A stretch of 64,000 nt of DNA from SB11 sp943370295 (GCA_943370295.1 CALRQL020000003.1:186001-250000), one strand, 5' to 3'; shown: positions 16,059-21,178, counted from the first letter of the stretch. Notes: a model not told the origin generated them from the letters alone. Program-made: numbers and translations.

Positions 16059-17066
16059 ATGAACCGCACATTTGTTTTTGGTGATATACACGGCTGTTAT
16101 GATGAAATGACAGGCTTGCTAAGAGATTTAAATGCTACTGAAAATGACGTAATCGTTTCTTTGGGAGATATTGTTGATAGAGGGCCAAAATCAGTTGAGG
16201 TTTATCATTTCTTTAAAAACACCCCCAACGCCGTTGTATTAATGGGCAACCATGAGCGTAAGCACCAACGGGGTATTTTAAGTTATGCCCAAGAAATTGT
16301 TAAACTACAAATGGGTGATGAATATCCTGAGTTTATACAATGGATAAATTCACTGGGTTATTACTATGAAACACCCGAAGCTATTATTGTGCACGCCGCT
16401 TTTGAAAATAATGTTCCTTTAAAGCATCAAAAAGAAGACGTTTTATGCGGTTCGACTTCAGGAGCAAGGTATTTGGAAAAAATATACCCTGAAAACACCC
16501 ATTGGACAGATTATTACAGTGGCACAAAGCCCATCGTTTATGGTCATCACGTGGTTGGGGAGTCTCCCAAAATAGTAAATAACACTTACGGGATTGATAC
16601 GGGAGCCTGCCATGGGGGTTTTCTTACCGTACTTGAACTTCCGGGCTTTATTTTTCATCAATACGAGGTATCTGAAGATTATTGGGCATCTGAACAACGT
16701 CGTTGGCAACTTCCGGTAGTTAAAAACAAGAATTGGGAAGAGATGGGGTTTGATGAAATTGAAAAACAGTTATCAAAATTATCTTTTGTAGAAGACCCTG
16801 AGGTAAAAGAATATTTAGAGGGTATTGCAGTAATGCTATCACAAAGAGAACTGTTGCTGGGCGAGTTGAAAAATATGTTAGAGCTTAAAGCACAGTCGCT
16901 AATGGCGGATGCGGGAGCTGACTTTAATAAAATTGCGGCTGCATTGCCATATAGGTCATTACTTTTTAAGGCAAAGAACCGACAGTTAAGCCTACAGGAT
17001 TTGCAAAAAAGCCTCAACACTCCCAAAAAGATGTATCAACTATTGCGTGAATTTGAAAATAAATAA
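16059..17066 (+). CDS. calcineurin-like metallophosphoesterase (PrpE/ApaH-like)
   Basis: A 335-residue protein with the full PPP-family metal and active-site set at its N-terminus: FGDIHG, GDIVDRG, GNHER, then GHHVVG and a GIDTGACHGG segment. This group includes diadenosine-tetraphosphate hydrolases, protein phosphatases and the phosphatase part of RNA-repair PNKP. The exact substrate cannot be read. The C-terminal 110 residues (from about 225) are a helical, charged extension beyond the catalytic core. I chose the ATG at 16059 because it sits eight residues before GDIHG. It is convergent with the Y RNA array, which begins right after its stop. Confidence 0.85.
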   Translation: MNRTFVFGDIHGCYDEMTGLLRDLNATENDVIVSLGDIVDRGPKSVEVYHFFKNTPNAVVLMGNHERKHQRGILSYAQEIVKLQMGDEYPEFIQWINSLGYYYETPEAIIVHAAFENNVPLKHQKEDVLCGSTSGARYLEKIYPENTHWTDYYSGTKPIVYGHHVVGESPKIVNNTYGIDTGACHGGFLTVLELPGFIFHQYEVSEDYWASEQRRWQLPVVKNKNWEEMGFDEIEKQLSKLSFVEDPEVKEYLEGIAVMLSQRELLLGELKNMLELKAQSLMADAGADFNKIAAALPYRSLLFKAKNRQLSLQDLQKSLNTPKKMYQLLREFENK

Positions 17067-17137
17067 AAACAGGCAAAAGCGGCAAGACTCAATTTTCAAT
17101 GGGAGTCGAAGGAATTCTTGCCAACGGCACTGCATTT
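17066..17137 (-). ncRNA. Y RNA-like unit 1 (no tRNA module)
   Basis: The last unit of the array in transcription direction. Its 5' arm has GUGCCGU and a diverged CUUCGA, its 3' arm GCUUUUGCC. The upper helix GGCAAGA/UCUUGCC is perfect. The terminal helix is short (CAG/CUG plus A-U pairs). The loop can form GACUC/GAGUC. No T arm or other tRNA piece is visible, so this would be a minimal stem-loop Y RNA. Confidence 0.6.
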
Positions 17138-17140
17138 TAA

Positions 17141-17269
17141 TGGATAGGTAAAAAGCGAAAAGGGGCTTGCTCCGGACGTTTTACTTAAACTACGGCTTGT
17201 AGACCCGCAGGAATTGCACCTGCATCCTCCGGCCTGAATCGAAGTATCCCTGTTATACGACACTATCCA
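17141..17269 (-). ncRNA. Y RNA-like unit 2 with permuted tRNA-like module
   Basis: Terminal helix UGGAUAG/CUAUCCA. The 5' motif is GUGUCGU then AGGGAUACUUCGA, and the 3' motif is CGCUUUUUACC. The loop holds a T arm with stem GCAGG/CCUGC and the odd loop UGCAAUU (G instead of U at position 55). A GGUCUAC strand pairs with a following GUAGUUU (one mismatch) across AAGCC. An anticodon-stem-like pair CCGGA/UCCGG brackets the module. The order (T arm, 3' acceptor strand, 5' acceptor strand) is a circular permutation of a tRNA. The D arm is poorly formed. Confidence 0.62.
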
Positions 17270-17279
17270 ATATTTTAAA

Positions 17280-17416
17280 AAATGGGCAAAGGGCAGCAAG
17301 GGTCTCTTTCTATTGTTGTTCTAACCAACTGAACTACCCCAACTAACGCCGGGGGCAGGACTTGAACCTGCGACACACAAATGTTCTCGAAGTATTCCTC
17401 ACTTACGGCACCATTT
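17280..17416 (-). ncRNA. Y RNA-like unit 3 with complete circularly permuted tRNA-like module
   Basis: Terminal helix AAAUGG/CCAUUU and upper helix AGUGAGG/CCUUGCU. The 5' motif is GGUGCCGUA then GGAAUACUUCGA, and the 3' motif is GCCCUUUGCCC. The module order is: strand UUGU, T arm GCAGG-UUCAAGU-CCUGC, acceptor strand CCCCGGC, loop GUUA, acceptor strand GUUGGGG (7 pairs, two of them G-U), UA, D arm GUUC-AGUUGGUUA-GAAC, then ACAA pairing with UUGU. It is a whole tRNA fold with joined acceptor ends and its opening at the anticodon loop, continuous with the Y stem. Confidence 0.72.
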
Positions 17417-17427
17417 ATTTTTTATCA

Positions 17428-17526
17428 ATGAAAGAGCAAAAGGCAACAAGGCGATTTACGGGATTTGAACCCGCGCACCAAAAGGTGTTCACCAGCGAAG
17501 TACTCCTTGTCTACGGCATCTTTCAT
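17428..17526 (-). ncRNA. Y RNA-like unit 4 with variable-arm and T-arm-like hairpins
   Basis: Terminal helix AUGAAAGA/UCUUUCAU and upper helix ACAAGG/CCUUGU, both perfect. The 5' motif is AUGCCGUAG then GGAGUACUUCG, and the 3' motif is UUGCCUUUUGC. The loop contains a CACC-UUUU-GGUG hairpin followed by a T-arm-like hairpin CGGG-UUCAAAU-CCCG. That looks like the 3' part of a long-variable-arm (Leu/Ser type) tRNA. No acceptor strands are present. Confidence 0.68.
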
Positions 17527-17559
17527 TAGTATTTTAAAGAACGCATATAATAATTTTAA

Positions 17560-17634
17560 AAAAGCAGGCAAAAGCGGCAGAAAGCGGGTCATCGTTAAAA
17601 GCGAAGTACTTCTTACCATACGGCACTGCATTTT
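17560..17634 (-). ncRNA. Y RNA-like unit 5 (no tRNA module)
   Basis: The terminal helix is A/U-rich plus GCAG/CUGC. The 5' motif is GUGCCGUA then AAGAAGUACUUCGC, and the 3' motif is UGCCGCUUUUGCC. The upper helix AGAAG/UUUCU includes a G-U pair. The short loop (CUUUUAACGAUGACCC) carries no T arm. Only one base separates it from unit 6. Confidence 0.58.
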
Positions 17635-17635
17635 A

Positions 17636-17704
17636 AAACGGGCATTAATAAGCAAGGGCTTGGTTTCATTAGCGTGAAGTATCCCTTACCAAACGGCACC
17701 GTTT
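17636..17704 (-). ncRNA. Y RNA-like unit 6 (minimal)
   Basis: Terminal helix AAACGG/CCGUUU and upper helix AAGGG/CCCUU. The 5' motif is GGUGCCGUUUGG then AAGGGAUACUUC, and the 3' motif is a diverged GCUUAUUAAUGCC. The inner loop of about 24 bases has no tRNA part. At 69 bases it is the shortest unit. Confidence 0.58.
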
Positions 17705-17714
17705 GTTTTTTAAA

Positions 17715-17815
17715 TGAAAGAGCATTGTGCAACAAGGGCACATTTATATGCAGGACTCGAACCTGCTTACCATTTAAGGTTTGCCGGAAGTATCCCTTGT
17801 TTACGGCATCTTTCA
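17715..17815 (-). ncRNA. Y RNA-like unit 7 with T-arm hairpin
   Basis: Terminal helix UGAAAGA/UCUUUCA and upper helix ACAAGGG/CCCUUGU, both perfect. The 5' motif is AUGCCGUAA then AAGGGAUACUUC, and the 3' motif is UUGCACAAUGC. The loop holds a small ACC-UUAAAU-GGU hairpin and a canonical T arm GCAGG-UUCGAGU-CCUGC, but no acceptor or D arm. Its terminal helix resembles that of unit 4, suggesting a relatively recent duplication. Confidence 0.66.
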
Positions 17816-17826
17816 GTATTTTTTTT

Positions 17827-17936
17827 ACTCACCCGGATGTATGTGAAAATGTATATTGCTTGCATAATTCTCCCTCTCTTTTAAAGAGAGGGACGCATAT
17901 TGTGAACCCCCGGCATTTGCATTTTCGAGGGTGAGT
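17827..17936. repeat. ACTCACCC...GGGTGAGT-bounded element E1
   Basis: A 110-bp segment closed by the inverted repeat ACTCACCC/GGGTGAGT with an inner hairpin CCCTCTCTTTTAAAGAGAGGG. It separates Y RNA units 7 and 8. Two further elements with the same ends lie at 18340-18433 and 19398-19514. They are probably non-coding dispersed repeats of the host genome that entered the spacers. Confidence 0.7.
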
Positions 17937-17953
17937 TTAATTTCTTAATAATC

Positions 17954-18191
17954 CAAACAGGTAAAAAGCGAAAAGAGAACATGGTGCTCTATCCAACTGA
18001 GCTACGGGACGTGATATAAGGATTTTGTTATACCGAGGAACGATGGATCTTATGCCAATTTGTGTATTTACACAATTGAGCAAAGAGGCTTCCTTCGGCA
18101 GCATGACATTGGAGTTGGTCGCCCCGACGGGACTCGAACCCGCGACCACCCGATTAAAAGTCGAAGTAACTCTTATCTACGACACTGTTTG
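17954..18191 (-). ncRNA. Y RNA-like unit 8 with permuted tRNA-Lys-like module and 104-nt insert
   Basis: Terminal helix CAAACAG/CUGUUUG. The 5' motif is GUGUCGUAG then UUACUUCGA, and the 3' motif is CGCUUUUUACC. The first half of the loop reads UUCGA-CUUUUAA-UCGGG (a closed anticodon arm with UUU, Lys), T arm GCGGG-UUCGAGU-CCCGU, acceptor strand CGGGGCG, A73 and an encoded CCA (18116-18118). After 104 bases comes the acceptor strand CGUCCCG (18005-18011; 7 pairs) and D arm GCUC-AGUUGGAUA-GAGC. The insert (18012-18115) contains a dispersed-repeat-like end GTCATGCTGCCGAAGG. It is the longest unit, at 238 bases. Confidence 0.68.
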
Positions 18192-18201
18192 AAGTGTTTT
18201 A

Positions 18202-18334
18202 TTGCAGAAAGCGAAAAGCGGAAAAAGAACAGGGCCTTGTCAACCGGGATTTGCACCCGGGAAAATGGATTTTGCAATCCATTAACCTAGCCCAAAGGTG
18301 GACGAAGTATCCCTTTCCTACGGCATTTCTACAA
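18202..18334 (-). ncRNA. Y RNA-like unit 9 with tRNA-Cys-like module in normal order
   Basis: The first unit in transcription direction. Terminal helix UUGUAGAAA/UUUCUGCAA (9 pairs, one G-U). The 5' motif is AUGCCGUAGG then AAGGGAUACUUCG, and the 3' motif is CCGCUUUUCGC. The loop has a D-arm-like hairpin ACCU-UUGGGCU-AGGU, an anticodon arm UGGA-UUGCAAAA-UCCA (GCA, Cys) and a T arm CCGGG-UGCAAAU-CCCGG with G at position 55. These are in ordinary tRNA order. The 3' tail UUGACAAGGCCC looks like a leftover acceptor strand whose partner has been replaced by the Y stem. Confidence 0.66.
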
Positions 18335-18339
18335 ATTTC

Positions 18340-18433
18340 TTACTCACCTTGTTGGTTAAAAGTTCCCCCTTCGCATTTCTGCAAAGGGGTGTACTTAACT
18401 ACTTGAACTCCTTGCCATGGTCAAGGTGAGTAA
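18340..18433. repeat. TTACTCACCTTG...CAAGGTGAGTAA-bounded element E2
   Basis: A 94-bp segment with a perfect 12-bp terminal inverted repeat, between the tRNA-Glu-like gene and Y unit 9. It has an inner hairpin CCCCTTCGCATTTCTGCAAAGGGG. It lacks the GUGCCGU and GCUUUU motifs, so I do not count it as a Y RNA. Confidence 0.65.
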
Positions 18434-18466
18434 CTATTGAAACACATTTTTTCAAAGAACTTTATG

Positions 18467-18539
18467 TCGCCCACCGGGGAATCGAACCCCGCTTTCCTGC
18501 TCGAAAAACAGGCGTACTAAACCGATATACGAGTGGATG
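18467..18539 (-). tRNA. tRNA-Glu (TTC)-like, irregular acceptor
   Basis: A cloverleaf on the minus strand: D arm GTA-TATCGGTTTAG-TAC, anticodon arm CCTGT-TTTTCGA-GCAGG (anticodon TTC) and T arm CGGGG-TTCGATT-CCCCG. The acceptor CATCCAC/GTGGGCG has C1-G72 and an A2-C71 mismatch. That is unusual for tRNA-Glu, where G1 is expected. No CCA is encoded. It could be a divergent working gene, a pseudogene, or a non-translational tRNA like its neighbours. Confidence 0.6.
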
Positions 18540-18544
18540 ATTAT

Positions 18545-19093
18545 CTATTTATAATCCCTCTTAACTTCGGCTTCTCGCATTTCTTCTATAAGCAGTGCAA
18601 TTTTTTCTTCAGTAAATCCAAGTTTCATAGTATTCTTAGTGTAATATTCTTTTAATTCTGAATCAATCATTTTTGCATCACAAATGAAGTCACACAAGTA
18701 TTTTAACATTTCCTTTTTGCCTGTTTCAGAGCAGAACTTCTCGATTTCTAGTTTGAAAAACTTATGTGCTAAATAATTCCGTTGGTTCAAGATGATTTCT
18801 AAGCTATTGATTATCGATTCAGTTAAGGTGTAACTTTCTTTAACTTCTTTTAGTAATCCACCCATTGTTTTCTTCGAGTTTTCAATTTCATCAATGATCT
18901 TGTTGACTTCATCATTTGATCTTACTTTTTGCTTGAAAATTCTACTTGTCCATAACATGATTGCAAAACTTTCTTCAATACACTGACTCCAATAAATTGC
19001 CAAGCCAACATATGCATATATAAGTTTATGCTTATTATTTTCATCCCCTGCATTATATTCTTCTAATGCATCATCATAAAGCGTATTCTCCAT
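18545..19093 (-). CDS. HEPN-like helical protein (candidate RNase)
   Basis: A 182-residue all-helical protein of no named family. I took the ATG at 19093 (MENTLYDDALEEY) because upstream in-frame codons run into the tRNA-Asp-like gene. Residues 105-110 read RNYLAH, matching the RX4-6H catalytic motif of HEPN ribonucleases, within NQRNYLAHKFF after a long helix. Acidic and aromatic residues in the first helices also fit. It lies between two tRNA-like genes, in the same direction as the Ro60 gene and Y array, and is more AT-rich than the Ro60 gene. HEPN enzymes often cut tRNA or other structured RNA; the assignment here is inference from one motif. Confidence 0.55.
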   Translation of the reverse strand: MENTLYDDALEEYNAGDENNKHKLIYAYVGLAIYWSQCIEESFAIMLWTSRIFKQKVRSNDEVNKIIDEIENSKKTMGGLLKEVKESYTLTESIINSLEIILNQRNYLAHKFFKLEIEKFCSETGKKEMLKYLCDFICDAKMIDSELKEYYTKNTMKLGFTEEKIALLIEEMREAEVKRDYK

Positions 19094-19117
19094 AGAACTA
19101 ATATAATTATTTTTAAT

Positions 19118-19195
19118 GCGGACCGTACGGGAGTCGAACCCGTTTGAATATCCCATAGACAGTGGGGCGCCCTAACCATTAGGCCTACGGTCCGT
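19118..19195 (-). tRNA. tRNA-Asp (GTC)-like, irregular
   Basis: The acceptor CGGACCGT/ACGGTCCG pairs perfectly over 8 bases. The D region is GGCC-TAATGGTTA-GGGC, with one mismatch. The anticodon arm is CCCA-CTGTCTA-TGGG (anticodon GTC) and the T arm ACGGG-TTCGACT-CCCGT. Odd points are a pyrimidine at position 37, where translating tRNAs carry a purine, ambiguity of the 7- versus 8-bp acceptor, and a long variable segment. No CCA is encoded. Confidence 0.5.
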
Positions 19196-19200
19196 ATTTT

Positions 19201-19274
19201 TGTAGCCCCTGCGGGACTCGAACCCGCATTTCTGCTTTGCAGACAGTGTGGCTGTAAATACGCTTCCCTACTTT
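19201..19274 (-). tRNA. tRNA-Cys (GCA)-like, degenerate 5' half
   Basis: The 3' half is good: anticodon arm CTGT-CTGCAAA-GCAG (anticodon GCA), T arm TGCGGG-TTCGAGT-CCCGCA and acceptor strand GGGGCTAC. The 5' half is not. GTAGGGA matches the acceptor over only four pairs, and the D arm is not recognisable. It may be a decayed tRNA-Cys or the tRNA-like part of another structured RNA. Confidence 0.4.
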
Positions 19275-19350
19275 TTATTCGGTGCACTGTAAATTCTGCC
19301 CTTTGCAGCGCACAGCCGCCACGGGATAATCCACACACTCCGCGGTTAAG
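19240..19350 (-). ncRNA. possible structured RNA upstream of the tRNA-like genes
   Basis: The minus strand shows nested pairings: GTGTG and GGCTGT together complement ACAGCCACAC (16 bases skipped), enclosing GTGC/GCAC around CTGCAAAGGGCAG. It overlaps the degenerate tRNA-Cys-like gene and lies just downstream of the Ro60 gene. The array's GUGCCGU motif is absent. Whether this is a tenth, highly diverged unit is open. Confidence 0.3.
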
Positions 19351-19397
19351 TAAATTTTACCGCAGCTTTTCCTTTTAAGCTAAGGGACTGTTTTTTT

Positions 19398-19514
19398 AAC
19401 TCACCCCAACACATCTAAACTTGGTTGAGTGCCCAACATTTTCCCTCTCTATTTGCATTTAGAGAGGGGCGAAGTGTCGGCAGTCGCTCGTTTACTTGCC
19501 CTTCGGGGTGAGTT
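19398..19514. repeat. AACTCACCCC...GGGGTGAGTT-bounded element E3
   Basis: A 117-bp element with a perfect 10-bp terminal inverted repeat and inner CCCTCTCTATTTGCATTTAGAGAGGG hairpin (stem arms of about 9 bp). It lies 3' of the Ro60 gene and is the same family as E1 and E2. Confidence 0.7.
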
Positions 19515-19525
19515 AAAGCAGAGTT

Positions 19526-19622
19526 TAAACACCCCCTTGTGTTCCCCCTTTTTAGGGGGAATCCAATGCGCAGAGCTTTGCGCGGCCTCTCCGTATTAAG
19601 GGAGAGTACAGAGAGGGTGTTC
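19526..19622. repeat. ACACCCCCTTGTGTTCCCCC-type repeat
   Basis: Begins AAACACCCCCTTGTGTTC and ends AGAGAGGGTGTT, an imperfect inverted repeat. Its left part matches the duplicated segment at 25205 and 25493. It lies immediately after the Ro60 stop codon. Non-coding. Confidence 0.6.
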
Positions 19623-19627
19623 AACAG

Positions 19628-21163
19628 TTACAACTCCATTTTATTTATCACCTCAACGGCGGTTTGGCCGTTTTCCATAGCCGCCAGCAAGTCGAATATT
19701 TTATCGCTCCAGCCGGCTATCAGGTGCACATCGTGGCGTGTCATTCGCAAAGGCGTATTACCGTAACCTGCCAAGTCAAACAAGTACAATTTGGCTTTGG
19801 GAGCTATCCGCTTGTAGGCTTTCCATTTTATCTCCATTTGGTTAGCCATCAAACCTGTGCTCCACAATTGCACATCGGTAAACAGCATCACTTTGTCCAC
19901 TATCTCGTTGCGGCGTATCAGGTCATCAATTACCAAATAACCATTGGTAGCATAACCCACTTCACCTTCGCGGCGGTAGTATTCGTTCACGTTTGATAAC
20001 ACATTGCGCTTAGGCATATTTATTATCTTCCAACGGTCGCCAAACATACCGCTCACCACATTTTTACAACGCGATTGCAACAACATACCCAGCATCAAAC
20101 CCACGTCGTACAACATTATTTTGCTTTTGGCCGATACTGCTTTTTGCATCGAGCCTGAAACGTCGCAGGCTATCACCACTGCGGTGTTGCTATCAAAACC
20201 CGCTATGTTTGCCGCACTTGCGGTTACAGCATCTTCAAGGGCATCCAACAAAGTGCTTACGCCTTTATAATTCAACTCCTTCAACTCACGGTAGGCCGCC
20301 AAGAAACGGAAGGGCAACTGTTTTGAATTGGCCACAGCCTTTTCGTTACTCAAATAAGCAGCTACTTTTTCAAGGTGTACCATTGATACATTTGCCTCTA
20401 ACATATTGCGCAGGTTACGCATAGTAGCCATGTAGCCCATTTTATTGCTCGCTATCAATTCTTCCCATTTGGTTTTAAAAGCAGCAGCTTTCGCGGCTTC
20501 GTTCTCAAACTTATATTGGCCAAGCGCTGATAATTCAGTTTCCCATGTATAGGGCGTTTGCAACGTATCGTTGGCAATTTTGGTAAATACCGCTTGTTGT
20601 TCTTCGTTGGCAGCTTTTGGGTGCACAAGAAACAGCGCATCGCGTAATTTCACTTCGGCAGCCCGGTTATATTTGGCAAATTGGTATTCATCAAACTTGT
20701 TAAACGCCATTGCCAAACCTTTTTGCACCTGTTTTGATAAACGGTTCAGTTTTTTAGCCCCGGTACGGGTGTTGGCCATTTGGTAGTAGGCAAGCAACTC
20801 GGCAATTTCATCCGCACGTTGTACCACACCGTTTACGGTTTTACTTACCAAACCGTTACCGTTGTTGGTTTTTGCCAACTCAACCGCCAATACAAGGGGT
20901 ACGCTTCGTAAGTGCATTTTGGTACGGGTATAAACCGCCAGTTTTGCCACAAACTCAGGGTTGTTTTTTGCAATAAGCGATTGAATACGCTCCAGCTTGT
21001 TACCGGCCTTTTCGTAAAAATTATCGCTAAGTCCGGCTGTTGCTACGGCAGTATACAACTCCACCTCAGGGGTAAGTGTATACGCAGGTGCGTTTTCATG
21101 GTTCACAGTAGGCTTGATGGCCTTTACTGTTGGGTTTTCTGTTTTAAAGATGTTGAAACGCAT
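19628..21163 (-). CDS. rsr: TROVE/Ro60 (Rsr) RNA-binding ring protein
   Basis: The bacterial counterpart of Ro60, which binds Y RNAs and ends of misfolded RNAs and can dock onto exonucleases. Of 511 residues, the first 320 or so form the helical-repeat TROVE ring (from PAYTLTPEVELYTAV; KNNPEFVAKLAVYTR, RSVPLVLAVELA, ALEDAV). The C-terminal vWA-like domain keeps a MIDAS-type DVSGSM at residues 334-339. The length is normal. A strong AGGAGG sits 9 bases before the ATG. It is divergent from a WYL regulator. Downstream on the same strand lie irregular tRNAs, a HEPN-like gene and nine Y RNA-like units. Confidence 0.93.
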   Translation of the reverse strand: MRFNIFKTENPTVKAIKPTVNHENAPAYTLTPEVELYTAVATAGLSDNFYEKAGNKLERIQSLIAKNNPEFVAKLAVYTRTKMHLRSVPLVLAVELAKTNNGNGLVSKTVNGVVQRADEIAELLAYYQMANTRTGAKKLNRLSKQVQKGLAMAFNKFDEYQFAKYNRAAEVKLRDALFLVHPKAANEEQQAVFTKIANDTLQTPYTWETELSALGQYKFENEAAKAAAFKTKWEELIASNKMGYMATMRNLRNMLEANVSMVHLEKVAAYLSNEKAVANSKQLPFRFLAAYRELKELNYKGVSTLLDALEDAVTASAANIAGFDSNTAVVIACDVSGSMQKAVSAKSKIMLYDVGLMLGMLLQSRCKNVVSGMFGDRWKIINMPKRNVLSNVNEYYRREGEVGYATNGYLVIDDLIRRNEIVDKVMLFTDVQLWSTGLMANQMEIKWKAYKRIAPKAKLYLFDLAGYGNTPLRMTRHDVHLIAGWSDKIFDLLAAMENGQTAVEVINKMEL

Positions 21164-21172
21164 GTTTTGTGT

Positions 21173-21178
21173 CCTCCT
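21173..21178 (-). promoter_or_regulatory. strong Shine-Dalgarno AGGAGG of the Ro60 gene
   Basis: The minus strand reads AAAAGGAGGACACAAAAC before the ATG at 21163. A perfect AGGAGG at ideal spacing is rare in Bacteroidota, whose ribosomes mostly ignore such sites, and it fixes the start of this gene. Confidence 0.75.

Noticed and set aside
17954..18191. Unit 8 as two ordinary neighbouring tRNA genes
   Set aside because: Each half lacks what the other has, the acceptor strands pair perfectly only with each other, and the order is 3' half before 5' half within a closed outer helix.
17066..18334. CRISPR array, suggested by recurring motifs at roughly 70-140-base spacing
   Set aside because: The repeated motifs are short, diverged and come in 5'/3' pairs closed by different complementary helices. 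Unit lengths vary from 69 to 238 bases, and no cas genes are near.
17096..18406. Open frames across the RNA array, including one with DGTRTRDHPIKSRSNS
   Set aside because: These are frames read through tRNA-like sequence; the DGTRTRDHP text is a known artefact of tRNA genes. No codon bias, and they run against the structured RNAs.
18340..18433. Element E2 as a tenth Y RNA
   Set aside because: It has a perfect terminal helix but lacks both array motifs (GUGCCGU with ACUUCG, and GCUUUU with GCC); its ends match E1 and E3 instead.
19628..21163. Reading the TROVE gene as an ordinary vWA protein of a MoxR/vWA system
   Set aside because: The N-terminal 320 residues match the TROVE helical ring, there is no MoxR ATPase nearby, and Y RNA-like units are adjacent.
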